Assembly (NCBI RefSeq): GCF_002915575.1 | Contig: NZ_PQGD01000008.1 | Span: 124,001 to 188,000, forward strand | Origin: Superficieibacter electus | GTDB taxonomy: Bacteria > Pseudomonadota > Gammaproteobacteria > Enterobacterales > Enterobacteriaceae | DNA: 64,000 nucleotides | Direction of reading: 5' to 3' | Shown: one piece after another, positions 1-9,621 of the stretch | Position numbering within the stretch: position 1 is the first letter of the stretch | Layout: the number at the start of each line of letters is the position of its first letter | Made by a program: the position numbers and the translations under genes | The notes under the pieces: model-generated | Database searches by the model: none | Told to the model about the DNA's origin: nothing | The model's input: only the letters and a program-made list of their open reading frames with translations

Positions 1-67
1 TCAGACGTCATCCAAAAAGCAGGGCGCTGCCTGTAACCTGCGCAGCGCCACTGCCAGCGCATTGGCC

Positions 68-1471
68 TTATAGTAATGCCCCCACGCTTAAAGTTGCCAT
101 AATAACCAACGTCAGAATGACCAGTAGCGGTGCCACCCACTTCAAATAGCGAACGTAGGGGACACGCGCAATTGCCAGCCCACCCATGACCACGGCAGAC
201 GTTGGAGTAACCAGATTAACAATCCCGGAGGCCGACTGATAAGCCGTGACCACCAGATCGCGCGGCACACCGGCGAAATCAGCGAGTGGAGCCATAATAG
301 GCATGGTGAGTACCGCCAGGCCCGACGATGAGGGCACGAGGAAGGAGAGGATCACTTCCAGCCAGTACATCACATTAATAAACGCCATGCTGGACAGGCC
401 GCTGACCGTTTGCTCCGCACTATGAAGAATAGTGTGAGTAATCATGCCTTTATCCATAATCACCACGATGCCGCGCGCGATGCCGATAATGAGCGCTACG
501 CCCAACAGCTCGCGTGCGCCATTGATAAACGTTGACGTCAGCTCCTCTTCACTCATTCGGGCGATGAGGCCGACGAGGATTGCGGCAACAAGGAAAACCG
601 CCGAGATCTCCGCCATCCACCATCCCTGCACGGCTACGCCATAGATCATTACGGCAAACGCGAGGGCAAAAATCACCAGAATTATCTTCCGTAGCGGGGT
701 GAATACCAGAGATTCCTGGGTTTTGCTGCCGAGAAAATGCGCCCGGTTTTCTTCTTGCTTATCGGCGACGATAGAGCGGGAAGGATCTTGCCGGACCTGA
801 CGGGCATAACGCATCACCCAGACCACGCAAATGATCCAGCCCACCACCAGTAACACGGCGCGAAGGCCAATCCCCGCGGTAAAAGGAATACCGGCCGCAT
901 TGGCGGCAATCACCGTGGCAAAAGGATTAATCGTTGAGCCAAGCGTGCCAATACCCGCGCCAAGAAGAACCGTTGAGGCCGCCACTACCGGATCAAAACG
1001 TGCCGCCAGCATTACCGGGACCAGCAGGGTATAAAACGGTAATGACTCTTCCGCCATCCCGTAAATGGTGCCGCCAGCGGCAAAAAGCGCCATCAAAATC
1101 GGGATCATCCACTCCTCGCGTCCACGCAAACGGAGGGTGACCCGCTCAATCCCGGCGTCAATCGCGCCCGTTTTGGTCACGATACCGAGAAAGCCACCGA
1201 TGATCAGAATAAACAGCGCCACGTCGATGGCTCCCGCCTGGCCAGTTTCGGGATCGTAGAGTCCGCTAATCGGAGCCATCACGACCGCGATAAATCCTTG
1301 TGGATGGGCGGCAACGTGGGCATAAGTACCCGCTACCGGGACTTCTTTGCCCAGCGTATCGTTCAGTGCCATATGATATTGTCCGGCCGGGATAAGCCAG
1401 GTCAAAACGGCAACCAGGGCGATAAGCACAAACAAAATCGTGTAAGCCGAGGGGAATTTAAATTTACTCAT
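68..1471 (-). CDS. YfcC/ArcD-like transporter of the arginine deiminase cluster
   Basis: A 467-residue integral membrane protein of the YfcC (DcuC-superfamily) type. It starts MSKFKFPSAYTIL and has about a dozen hydrophobic segments, with family-type motifs MAEESLPFYTL near residue 138 and LVPSSSGLAVLTMP near residue 376. It is the last gene of the minus-strand arcA-arcC-arcB series, 47 bp after arcB. By context it probably moves arginine, ornithine or citrulline across the inner membrane and would take the place of the classical ArcD antiporter. The substrate is inferred from neighbours only. A second member of the family sits at 9622-11040 in another operon. The start at 1471 has an upstream GGGAAACT as a weak ribosome site. 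Confidence 0.85.
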   Translation of the reverse strand: MSKFKFPSAYTILFVLIALVAVLTWLIPAGQYHMALNDTLGKEVPVAGTYAHVAAHPQGFIAVVMAPISGLYDPETGQAGAIDVALFILIIGGFLGIVTKTGAIDAGIERVTLRLRGREEWMIPILMALFAAGGTIYGMAEESLPFYTLLVPVMLAARFDPVVAASTVLLGAGIGTLGSTINPFATVIAANAAGIPFTAGIGLRAVLLVVGWIICVVWVMRYARQVRQDPSRSIVADKQEENRAHFLGSKTQESLVFTPLRKIILVIFALAFAVMIYGVAVQGWWMAEISAVFLVAAILVGLIARMSEEELTSTFINGARELLGVALIIGIARGIVVIMDKGMITHTILHSAEQTVSGLSSMAFINVMYWLEVILSFLVPSSSGLAVLTMPIMAPLADFAGVPRDLVVTAYQSASGIVNLVTPTSAVVMGGLAIARVPYVRYLKWVAPLLVILTLVIMATLSVGALL

Positions 1472-1518
1472 AATAGTTTCCCTGTCCCGGCCCGCCGCTC
1501 AGCAGGCCGGGAGCGTGA

Positions 1519-2523
1519 TTAATCGCCGAGTGTCGCTACCATCACCGCTTTGATGGTATGCATACGGTTTTCCGCTTCATCAAAGACGATGGAATGCGAC
1601 GATTCGAATACCTCTTCCGTGACTTCCAGCCCTTTCATGCCATACGCCATTTCAATTTCACGGCCGGTTCTGGTGTGCTCGTTATGAAAGGCCGGCAGGC
1701 AGTGCATAAATTTCACCTGCGGATTGCCAGTGGCTTCCAGTACCTGCTGATTAACTTGATAAGGCTTCATCAGGCTGACGCGCTCCGCCCACGCTTCCTT
1801 CGGCTCACCCATCGACACCCACACGTCGGTATAGAGGAAATCCACACCGTGCACGCCTTCATCCACGTCATCGGTAAGGGTGATGCATGCGCCGGTTTCC
1901 TTTGCGATAGCACGGCATTGCGCCACCAGCGTCTCGTCGGGCCAGAAAGATTTCGGCGCGACCAGACGGATATCCATCCCCATCTTCGCTGCGCCGACCA
2001 TCAGGGAGTTACCCATGTTGTTGCGCGCGTCGCCGAGGTAGGCAAAGCGCAGATCCGCCAGCGTTTTGCCCGGCGCATGCTCCAGCATGGTCATCAGGTC
2101 GGCGAGGATCTGCGTGGGGTGAAATTCATCCGTCAGCCCGTTCCACACCGGCACGCCAGCATAGGTGCCCAGCTCTTCAACAATTTGCTGACCGAAGCCG
2201 CGATACTCGATGCCGTCGTACATGCGGCCCAGTACCCGCGCGGTATCTTTCATTGACTCTTTATGGCCAATTTGCGATCCGCTGGGGCCGAGATAAGTGA
2301 CTTGTGCACCCTGATCGAACGCGCCGACCTCAAACGCACAGCGGGTGCGGGTGGACGTTTTTTCGAAAATCAGAGCGATATTTTTGCCCGTCAGCTTCGG
2401 CGTTTCGCGGCCCGCTTTTTTAGCTGCTTTCAGTTCAATCGCCAGATCGATCAGGTACTGTATTTCTGCCGGGGTATAATCCAGCAGCTTGAGAAAGTTG
2501 CGGTTTTTTAATGAGATAGACAT
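1519..2523 (-). CDS. arcB: Catabolic ornithine carbamoyltransferase
   Basis: A 334-residue ornithine carbamoyltransferase. The carbamoyl-phosphate loop STRTR is in [12 protein letters not shown] near residue 55, the ornithine-side [13 protein letters not shown] is near 230, and the HCLPAFH motif is near 273. In the deiminase pathway it splits citrulline with phosphate into ornithine and carbamoyl phosphate. The start at 2523 follows AAGGAA. It lies between arcC (21 bp upstream) and the transporter, which argues for the catabolic role. A paralogue of equal length, argI, lies at 11892-12896 in the same orientation. The catabolic/anabolic split rests on operon context, because both proteins keep all active-site motifs. 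Confidence 0.93.
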   Translation of the reverse strand: MSISLKNRNFLKLLDYTPAEIQYLIDLAIELKAAKKAGRETPKLTGKNIALIFEKTSTRTRCAFEVGAFDQGAQVTYLGPSGSQIGHKESMKDTARVLGRMYDGIEYRGFGQQIVEELGTYAGVPVWNGLTDEFHPTQILADLMTMLEHAPGKTLADLRFAYLGDARNNMGNSLMVGAAKMGMDIRLVAPKSFWPDETLVAQCRAIAKETGACITLTDDVDEGVHGVDFLYTDVWVSMGEPKEAWAERVSLMKPYQVNQQVLEATGNPQVKFMHCLPAFHNEHTRTGREIEMAYGMKGLEVTEEVFESSHSIVFDEAENRMHTIKAVMVATLGD

Positions 2524-2544
2524 AGTTAATTCCTTTTTAAATGA

Positions 2545-3480
2545 TTAGAGAGCCGGAGACGTGATGTTTTCCATACGGATCAACGTGCCCTTATCACCGG
2601 CCAGGATCGCTGCGCCATCGGCCAGCGCACCGATCCCGGCGCGTCCGTGGCAGGCTTCCACATAGCGGCAGCAGGCGGCGATTTTGGGTCCCATTGATCC
2701 GGCATCGAATGTCATGTTTTTGAGCAGTTCCGGCGTCGCCTGGAGTAAAGGCCGCTGTCCTGGTGTGCCCCAGTCGAGGTATACGGCGTCAGCGTCGGTG
2801 AGGATTAGCAGCGCATCGGCATGAAGCTGGCGGGCCAGCAGCGCAGCAGAGAGATCTTTGTCTATCACTGCTTCAACACCGTGGTAGCCGTCGGCTTTTT
2901 GCACGACCGGTACGCCACCGCCGCCGTTGCAAATCACCAGGTGATCGCGTTCGATTAGCGCCTGAATGGCGTCGCTTTCTACGATGTGTGCGGGCTGGGG
3001 AGAGGGCACCACGCGGCGAAACCAGCGGCCATCGGGCTTAAACGTCCAGCCTTTCTCGCGTCCGAGCATGTCGGCCTGCGCCTGGTCATACACCGGGCCA
3101 ATGTATTTGGTCGGGTTACGGAAGGCCGGATCGTCCGCATCAACTTCCACCTGAGTCAGCAGCACGCTGACGTTACGTTCAGGTAGCTGATTTTTAAGCG
3201 CCTGTTGCAGCATGTAACCGATCATGCCCTGACTTTCTGCACCGAGAACGTCAAGCGGATAGGGGGTGACGGCATCGCAGGCACTGTTCTGTAACGCCAG
3301 CAGGCCGACCTGCGGCCCGTTGCCGTGGACCAACACCACGCGCCATTGCCGGGTCAGGCTGGCGATGATCGCGGCAGCCAGGTCAATATTTTTACGCTGA
3401 ATGTCAGCTTCCAGCGGTTCACCGCGTTTGAGCAGGGCATTGCCGCCGAGCGCGACCACCAGAGTGGGTTTGTTTTCCAT
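2545..3480 (-). CDS. arcC: Carbamate kinase
   Basis: Carbamate kinase of 311 residues when started at the ATG at 3480, which is preceded by AAGGAG. A longer in-frame start at 3504 would overlap the end of arcA and is less likely. The amino-acid-kinase fold is recognisable from LVVALGGNALLKRG at the N-terminus, VHGNGPQVGLL near residue 50, ICNGGGGVPV near 210, and KDLSAALLA and ILTDADAVYL after that. It converts carbamoyl phosphate and ADP to ATP, CO2 and ammonia, the energy-yielding last step of arginine deimination. It sits 10 bp after arcA and 21 bp before arcB, so the three are almost certainly one transcript. Confidence 0.94.
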   Translation of the reverse strand: MENKPTLVVALGGNALLKRGEPLEADIQRKNIDLAAAIIASLTRQWRVVLVHGNGPQVGLLALQNSACDAVTPYPLDVLGAESQGMIGYMLQQALKNQLPERNVSVLLTQVEVDADDPAFRNPTKYIGPVYDQAQADMLGREKGWTFKPDGRWFRRVVPSPQPAHIVESDAIQALIERDHLVICNGGGGVPVVQKADGYHGVEAVIDKDLSAALLARQLHADALLILTDADAVYLDWGTPGQRPLLQATPELLKNMTFDAGSMGPKIAACCRYVEACHGRAGIGALADGAAILAGDKGTLIRMENITSPAL

Positions 3481-3490
3481 CACAGGCTCC

Positions 3491-4711
3491 TTAAATGTCA
3501 TCACGTTCCAGCGGGCAGCTCATGCAGCGTGCGCCGCCGCGTCCGCGACCCAGTTCGTCGCCGGGAATGGGCAGCACGGTGATACCGGCTTTGTCATATT
3601 TTTCATTGGTCCAGACGTTACGCTCGTAGCCCACCACCACGCCGGGGCGCAGGGTCAGGACGTTATTGGCGTCGTTCCACTGTTCGCGTTCCGCTTCGAA
3701 GGCATCGCCGCCAGTAGTGATCAACCGCACCTGGTCGATGCCCAGTGCTTTTTCAATGGCGTGGAGCAAACTGGTTTCCTGAACGCGATCCAGGCCGCCG
3801 CGTCCGTCCGGGGTCAGGGTCCAGCACTGGGATTCTTTACGCACCACTTCGGGGTAAACAGAAAATGTGTCTATATCGATATGGGTCATTACCGTATCGA
3901 GGTGCATACAGGAGCGATGCTTAGGCAGTTCGACTACCACCACGCGTTCGGCCTGGCGGTGTTTGAATAACGAGGTCGCCAGAAATTCAACGCCTTGCGG
4001 GGTAGTGCGCTCCGAGAGACCGATCAGCACGGCCCCCCGGCCAATCACTAAAACGTCGCCGCCTTCAAGCGTGGCGTGATCGTAATTAATATTTTCGTCG
4101 CCGAAATATTTTATAAAATCGCCACTGGCAAATGCCGGATGCCAGCGATAAATAGCGCGTAAATTATTAGTTTCCCGTTGGCGGGCAGGTTTGGCCATCG
4201 GATTAATTGACACACCGTTATATATCCAGCATGAGGTATCGCGGGTAAATAAATGATTGGGCAGCGGCTTCATAATAAAATCATTAGCATCATGAGTATC
4301 CACAACTATATTTTTAATAAATGAAGGTATTTCGCCGTAGGTCAGACCGCCGCTTAAATGACGCGCCAGTTGTCGGTGCTGCATATCTGCCAGCCAGCCC
4401 CGAACATCGCAGGCAAAGCCAGGCCCAAGCCGATAATCTGAAACCTGAGTGCTGAGCAGCCAGTCTTTTGCTTCTGGAATATCAAGGGCTTGTGCCAGAA
4501 GATCCGTCAATAGCAGCACTTCCACGCCCTGATCGCGTAGCGTGCTGGCAAAAATATCATGCTCAGCCCCCGCACGTTCAACGGATAAAACATCATCAAA
4601 AAGCAGTTCCTGACAATTCGATGGCGTTAATCTTTTCAGGCTGAGATTGGGTCGATGAAGCATTACGCTTCGCAGTTTCCCCACCTCGGAACCAACGTAA
4701 TTTTTTTCCAT
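3491..4711 (-). CDS. arcA: Arginine deiminase
   Basis: Arginine deiminase of 406 residues, hydrolysing arginine to citrulline and ammonia. The start at 4711 ([19 protein letters not shown]) is chosen because AAGGAA precedes it; an in-frame ATG at 4771 would add 20 residues that do not look like the family. Guanidine-modifying enzyme motifs are present: [20 protein letters not shown] with the catalytic His, and the C-terminal [10 protein letters not shown] carrying the catalytic Cys. It is the first gene of arcA-arcC-arcB-transporter. A good CRP-type site lies about 115 bp upstream, suggesting catabolite control. No clear FNR site was seen by eye. Confidence 0.95.
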   Translation of the reverse strand: MEKNYVGSEVGKLRSVMLHRPNLSLKRLTPSNCQELLFDDVLSVERAGAEHDIFASTLRDQGVEVLLLTDLLAQALDIPEAKDWLLSTQVSDYRLGPGFACDVRGWLADMQHRQLARHLSGGLTYGEIPSFIKNIVVDTHDANDFIMKPLPNHLFTRDTSCWIYNGVSINPMAKPARQRETNNLRAIYRWHPAFASGDFIKYFGDENINYDHATLEGGDVLVIGRGAVLIGLSERTTPQGVEFLATSLFKHRQAERVVVVELPKHRSCMHLDTVMTHIDIDTFSVYPEVVRKESQCWTLTPDGRGGLDRVQETSLLHAIEKALGIDQVRLITTGGDAFEAEREQWNDANNVLTLRPGVVVGYERNVWTNEKYDKAGITVLPIPGDELGRGRGGARCMSCPLERDDI

Positions 4712-4823
4712 AATTATTCCTTGATGCTTTATGTAAATATCAAGAGGGAGCGACGAAAATGTATTTCGCATTGGTCGCCGACAATTTATTTCCTGATGGA
4801 TAATAGTTTCTTTGGATGGTGAG

Positions 4824-4843
4824 AATGTGATTCAGGTCACGTG
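4824..4843. promoter_or_regulatory. CRP-type palindrome upstream of arcA
   Basis: TGTGA-TTCAGG-TCACG (4826-4841) matches the CRP half-site pattern TGTGA-N6-TCACA except for the last base, in an AT-rich region between divergent arcA and tabA. It lies about 115 bp before the arcA start and about 535 bp from tabA, so arcA is the likelier target. Apart from a possible short ORF at 5213-5365, the rest of 4712-5376 is AT-rich with no recognisable gene. Inference from sequence only. Confidence 0.6.
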
Positions 4844-5212
4844 ATAATAGTGGCTGGAAGAATTGTTTATTATTTATGACAGGCGTCAGAAATTAGTTAT
4901 TTAACTTGATGTGACAAATGAATGAATACGCCTTTAGCGCCAGGATTATTCTTGCTTGTTAATGATATGTTGTTTGTTAAGATTGCTGGTAAATAATTAA
5001 CTAATTGAAAAATATAATATTATTTATTGGTTTTTTTAAATTATGCAAAAAACATAAAATATTATTCAGAACCTAAGTTAAATTAATAAATAACTATGCT
5101 CATTTGCTGCAAAAAACCTGGAGACTAAAGTGTGATGTATCGATTGTTTTTATTATAAAAGCCTAATTTTCATAAGCTTAACAGATTGAAATGGATTTAC
5201 ATTTTTCAGAGT

Positions 5213-5829
<617 letters not shown>

Positions 5830-5860
5830 TCACTGGTTAAGATTTTTTTCCTGTTTAAAT

Positions 5861-5899
5861 GCGCTAGCTTTGCAGATAACACCTGCAAAGCTGCCGCGC
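5861..5899 (+). terminator. Hairpin after tabA
   Basis: AGCTTTGCAG (5866-5875) pairs exactly with CTGCAAAGCT (5883-5892) around a 7-nt loop. The outer bases GCGC partly extend the stem, and a short pyrimidine tract follows. It is placed to end tabA transcription. Confidence 0.6.
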
Positions 5900-5981
5900 C
5901 TTTCCTGCTTCTCTGTCAATAAACCTCCTGTTCTGACGTTCTCCTGCCAGCCGCGGCGTAGTAAAAATATGATTAAGATCT

Positions 5982-6009
5982 CATTAATACGTATTATAAC
6001 GTATTAATG
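5982..6009. promoter_or_regulatory. Perfect 28-bp palindrome, likely GntR operator
   Basis: CATTAATACGT-ATTATA-ACGTATTAATG is a perfect inverted repeat with 11-bp arms and a 6-bp centre, 54 bp before the deglycase gene. The core GTATTATAAC fits the GT-N-TATA-N-AC type of site used by HutC-subfamily GntR regulators. The gene at 11126-11851 encodes such a regulator at the end of the same cluster. Its function as the operator is inferred. Confidence 0.65.
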
Positions 6010-6062
6010 TTGTTGCGCAATGAATCCTCTTTACAGACATTTTTATTGGAGAAGTTATCTGT

Positions 6063-7037
6063 ATGAATAGCAAAGAAATTATTTCCTCACTGCTGGAGAA
6101 TGTTAAAGAGAAGGGCGGTATTAAGCAGATTTTCCTGGTGGCATGTGGCGGATCGCTGGTGGATATGTATCCGGCGAAATACTTCTTTGACAGCGAATCC
6201 ACGACCCTGCATGTCGGCATGTATACTGCCAACGAATTTGTGTATGCAACACCTAAAACTCTGAGCGAGAATTCGCTGGTGATTGTCTGTTCGCATGGGG
6301 GCAATACTCCGGAATCGGTCGCTGCCGCCAGGCTGGCCCGCGCGCGGGACGCGCAAACCGTTACGCTTACGCATAATGACCAGGCGCAGCTTATCGACTA
6401 CGCGAGCCACAATATTCTCTATGCCTGGGGGAATGACACTAACGTGGTGGATAACCCGATGGCGATTATCCTCAGTTTGTGTGTCGAGGTACTTGAGCAG
6501 GTTGAAGGTTATGCCAGCTATGCTGACTTCCAGCGCGGGATGGAACAAATCAACGGTGTGATTGCCCGCGCCCGCCTGCAGGTCAGCGACCGTTGCCAGC
6601 GTTTTGCCCGGCGTTTTCAGGATGAAAACCTTTTTTATATTTTGTCCAGCGGGGCCTCTTATGGACATGCCTATGGCTTTGCGATTTGCTCGCTAATGGA
6701 AATGCAGTGGCTGCATGCGGCACCGATCCACTCCGGTGAATATTTCCATGGGCCGTTTGAAGTCACGGATAAAGAAACGCCGTTTATCCTGCTGATGAAC
6801 GAAGGCCGTACCCGCGCGATGGACGAGCGCGCCAGTGATTTTCTGGCGACCTACGGTGAAAAAGTGGAAGTTGTCGATGCAAAAGAATTAGGCATTGGTG
6901 TTCTTCCGCCGGATGTGGTGGAGTTTTTCAATCCGGTATTGTTCTACAGCATCATGTGTGAATATCGTTCGGCGCTGGCTGAAATCCGTCAGCATCCGCT
7001 GGAAACTCGTCGCTATATGGGGCAGGTCGCCTACTAA
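6063..7037 (+). CDS. FraB/FrlB-like SIS-domain sugar-phosphate deglycase
   Basis: A 324-residue protein with two SIS domains. FLVACGGSLVDMYPAK (residues 21-36) and VCSHGGNTPESVAAARLA (about 76-93) form the first sugar-phosphate pocket, and SSGASYGHAYGFAICSLME (about 197-215) starts the second. HSGEYFHGPFEVTD near residue 222 carries the Glu used as acid catalyst in FraB. Overall it resembles Salmonella FraB (6-phosphofructose-aspartate deglycase) and, less closely, FrlB. It would split a phosphorylated Amadori compound into glucose 6-phosphate and an amine or amino acid. It heads an operon with a PfkB kinase 10 bp downstream. The exact amine partner is unknown. Confidence 0.85.
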   Translation: MNSKEIISSLLENVKEKGGIKQIFLVACGGSLVDMYPAKYFFDSESTTLHVGMYTANEFVYATPKTLSENSLVIVCSHGGNTPESVAAARLARARDAQTVTLTHNDQAQLIDYASHNILYAWGNDTNVVDNPMAIILSLCVEVLEQVEGYASYADFQRGMEQINGVIARARLQVSDRCQRFARRFQDENLFYILSSGASYGHAYGFAICSLMEMQWLHAAPIHSGEYFHGPFEVTDKETPFILLMNEGRTRAMDERASDFLATYGEKVEVVDAKELGIGVLPPDVVEFFNPVLFYSIMCEYRSALAEIRQHPLETRRYMGQVAY

Positions 7038-7047
7038 AGGGGTTATT

Positions 7048-7878
7048 ATGAACGTCATTGGTATTGGCGATAATGTCGTCGATAAATATGCGCACACGCG
7101 CACGATGTATCCTGGTGGTAATGCGCTTAACTTTTCCGTGTATGCAAAAATGCTGGGTCATCGCGCCGATTATCTTGGCATATTTGGTAATGATAGTGCG
7201 GCGCAACATGTTATTTCGGTTGTAGATGAACTGGGTATTAATCGACCCTACTGTTTACAGGTTGAAGGTGAAAACGGCTGCGCGCAGCTTAAAATAGAAC
7301 ACGGGGAGCGAATATTCCTTGGCTCTAATGCTGGTGGCATCCGTAAAACGACCTCAATGGATTTTATCTTTGAGCATAAGGATTATCTGCATGAGTTCGC
7401 GTTGATCCACAGCGGTTGTTACAGCTATATAGAAGATCAGCTTCCGGCGCTGCATCAACTGGGTATCCCGCTTTCTTATGACTTCTCAGATGACTTTGTT
7501 CTCGAACAGGCTTTACCGCTTTGTCGTTACGTTGATTTTGCTTTTTTCTCCTGCGCCGAATACAGCCCGGAGCAAACGCAGGACATCATGATGCAGGCCA
7601 GCAAGGCGGGCAGCGGCATCGTCTGCGCTACGCGCGGTAGTGAGGGCGCTTTATTGTATGACGGTAAACAGTGGTATCACCAACGGCCACAATATGTTGT
7701 CCCTGTTGATACCATGGGGGCCGGCGATGCGTTTATTACCGCTTTTGTTTGCCATTACCTCGCCACAACGCATCGTCAGGCTGACGAGGCGCTGGTGCAA
7801 AGTCTTCAATACGCTGCCGATTTCTCCGCACAGATTTGTTTAAAAGAGGGCGCGTTTGGCTACGGTATTCACTACTAA
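7048..7878 (+). CDS. PfkB-family sugar kinase (FrlD/FraD-like)
   Basis: A 276-residue ribokinase-family protein, started at the ATG at 7048 behind AAAGGGG. Family signatures are GIGDNVVDKY at the N-terminus, YPGGNALNFSVYAKMLG near residue 24, and the C-terminal DTMGAGDAFITAF with the catalytic Asp. In frl and fra operons the matching kinase phosphorylates the imported Amadori compound at C6 before deglycation, and the same role is inferred here. It follows the deglycase by 10 bp. About 97 bp separate it from the next gene, and a 12-bp-stem hairpin lies in that gap. Confidence 0.85.
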   Translation: MNVIGIGDNVVDKYAHTRTMYPGGNALNFSVYAKMLGHRADYLGIFGNDSAAQHVISVVDELGINRPYCLQVEGENGCAQLKIEHGERIFLGSNAGGIRKTTSMDFIFEHKDYLHEFALIHSGCYSYIEDQLPALHQLGIPLSYDFSDDFVLEQALPLCRYVDFAFFSCAEYSPEQTQDIMMQASKAGSGIVCATRGSEGALLYDGKQWYHQRPQYVVPVDTMGAGDAFITAFVCHYLATTHRQADEALVQSLQYAADFSAQICLKEGAFGYGIHY

Positions 7879-7909
7879 GCAATAACCTTTTTTTGATTAT
7901 TTTTGTATG

Positions 7910-7937
7910 TTTCTCACCCATCTCTATGGGTGGGAAA
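7910..7937. promoter_or_regulatory. Intercistronic hairpin
   Basis: CACCCAT (7915-7921) pairs with ATGGGTG (7926-7932) around CTCT. The flanking TTTCT/GGAAA extend the stem to 12 bp with one wobble pair. No T-run follows, so it is more likely an RNA-stability or partial-attenuation element between the kinase and amidohydrolase genes than a terminator. Confidence 0.45.
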
Positions 7938-7975
7938 TGCGGGACTGTGCCATTTTTCCTGTAAGGGAAAAGATT

Positions 7976-9544
7976 ATGAATATGAATAATAGTGCCGATC
8001 TTATTTTGCAGTCTGAAAATATATTTACGGCTGCCAGCAATAGTTTATTTTCGGGATATATTGTCATCCGCGACGGTGTAATTATAGCGATGGTACCTGC
8101 CGGGCAGGATATTCGTCCCTGGTGCGGGCCTGACACCCAAATACGCGAACTGGGTGAGCGACTAGTGTGCCCGGGCTTTTGCGACAACCATACGTTTTTT
8201 ACCGGCTATATGAGCATGCGGCGCGGTGTGGATCTCTCGCAGACCGACAACAGTACGCAAGCGTTAGCAATACTGACCGCGGCGGCAGCGCAATTATCGA
8301 CAGATGACAGCCTTTATGCCTGGGGATGGTCAACATCACGCTGGGGCGCACTGCCGGACGGCGAAGTACTGGATATCGCCTTTCCCCAGCGGCCGGTCGT
8401 CGCCATTAACAATGACAAAAGCTACTGCTGGATGAATCAGGCGGCGATTGCCCGCTATGGCTTTACGCCGGGTGAATGCAGCGCAGAAGCGCGGGTGCAT
8501 TTGCTTAATGAGATGCTCGCTGACACCTCCCGGGTGCGAGAAGAACTGCGTGCATTTATAGCAATGCTTGCCTCGCGCGGTGTGACGGCGATTAAAGATG
8601 TCTGTTTTGACAGCGCCCCCGCATTACTGGATGCATGGGCGGAACTGGAGTCGCAAAACACGTTACCGCTGCGCGTGAGCCTGGTGTCTGAACCGGTCGC
8701 CGAACCGGTAAATTTCGCTTTCGGCCAGCGGGCGCTCGCGCGTTTTCACTCTCCACGGCTGCGTTTTCACGGCTTCAAATTCATGGTCGATGGCGTTATT
8801 GCGGATCATACCGGCGATATGCTGCAACCCTATGCGGATCGGCCGCAGACGCATAACGAAAAACCGGTCAATTACGAGGCGCTGCGCCAGCAGGTACTGG
8901 CGGCGGACCGGGCGGGTTTTGATTGCTGCCTGAACGCGGAAGGGGATGCCGCCATCCGCCACTGTATTGATATCTTCGCTGCCTGCCTGCAAAACAATCC
9001 GCCGCGCCTGCGCCACCATTCCATCAGCGATCTTGAATGTCCGCATCCAGATGATATTCCCCGCATGGCGGCGCTGGGTATCTATGCGGAAGTCTATGCC
9101 CAGATCCTTCTGCTTAACCCCGGCGTCGCTGAGGCCTGGATGCGCGAGCGCGGCGGTGACGAGCGCGAAGCGCAGTTTTACGACTATGCGGCGCTTTTTC
9201 GTGCGGGAGTAGTTACCACCATCGGCACAGACCTTCCTCTGTTTATCCCCAGCATTCCGGATTCCATGTACGCCGCCTGCTGTCGGCATTTTGTCGATGG
9301 CTCACCAGCGCAAGGATGGTATCGCGAGCGTGGCATGACCCGCCAGCAGCTGCTTTTAGCCTGGACCAGGCATAGTGCGCAGCATCACGGCACGCTGGCG
9401 CAAACCGGCAGCCTTGAGGTCGGGAAATACGCAGATATCGCGGTTTTTGACCGCAACTTACTGGCGTGTCCGGATAACGAGGTGCGATCAGCCCGCGTGG
9501 TATTAACGCTGGTTGAGGGGAGCGTCACCTACGACACGTTATAG
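7976..9544 (+). CDS. YtcJ-like amidohydrolase family protein
   Basis: A 522-residue amidohydrolase (Amidohydro_3/YtcJ type). The start at 7976 is chosen for the upstream AAGGGAAAAG; an earlier in-frame ATG at 7907 lies inside the hairpin region. Visible features are the composite beta-sandwich start (ADLILQSENIFTA, YIVIRDGVI), PGFCDNHTFF where metal-binding members have an HxH-type motif, KFMVDGVIADHTG near residue 267, LRHHSISDLECPHPDD near 342 and TTIGTDLPLFIPS near 420. The usual HxH appears changed to NHT, so metal ligation may differ. In a fra-like operon it stands where Salmonella has the asparaginase FraE, so hydrolysis of an amide, carbamate or N-acyl substrate is plausible but unproven. 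Confidence 0.8.
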   Translation: MNMNNSADLILQSENIFTAASNSLFSGYIVIRDGVIIAMVPAGQDIRPWCGPDTQIRELGERLVCPGFCDNHTFFTGYMSMRRGVDLSQTDNSTQALAILTAAAAQLSTDDSLYAWGWSTSRWGALPDGEVLDIAFPQRPVVAINNDKSYCWMNQAAIARYGFTPGECSAEARVHLLNEMLADTSRVREELRAFIAMLASRGVTAIKDVCFDSAPALLDAWAELESQNTLPLRVSLVSEPVAEPVNFAFGQRALARFHSPRLRFHGFKFMVDGVIADHTGDMLQPYADRPQTHNEKPVNYEALRQQVLAADRAGFDCCLNAEGDAAIRHCIDIFAACLQNNPPRLRHHSISDLECPHPDDIPRMAALGIYAEVYAQILLLNPGVAEAWMRERGGDEREAQFYDYAALFRAGVVTTIGTDLPLFIPSIPDSMYAACCRHFVDGSPAQGWYRERGMTRQQLLLAWTRHSAQHHGTLAQTGSLEVGKYADIAVFDRNLLACPDNEVRSARVVLTLVEGSVTYDTL

Positions 9545-9621
9545 CGAAAAAAGATGCCAGTTTCACCTTCTGTCGCCGCGTGAACAAAGGCGATAAAGCG
9601 ACTATCTTACCGAGGCAGATT

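Noticed and set aside
1-67. Open frame across the left edge ending in a stop at position 1
   Set aside because: It has no start codon after the preceding in-frame stop inside the transporter gene; too short to call.
1558-2256. Long plus-strand ORFs opposite arcB, argI, valS, pepA and ahr
   Set aside because: They are antisense shadows of well-recognised enzymes, created by high-GC codon use, with no ribosome sites or recognisable domains.
4723-4745. TTGAT and ATCAA near arcA as an FNR site
   Set aside because: The half-sites are separated by more than the four bases an FNR dimer needs, and they lie in the arcA translation-start region.
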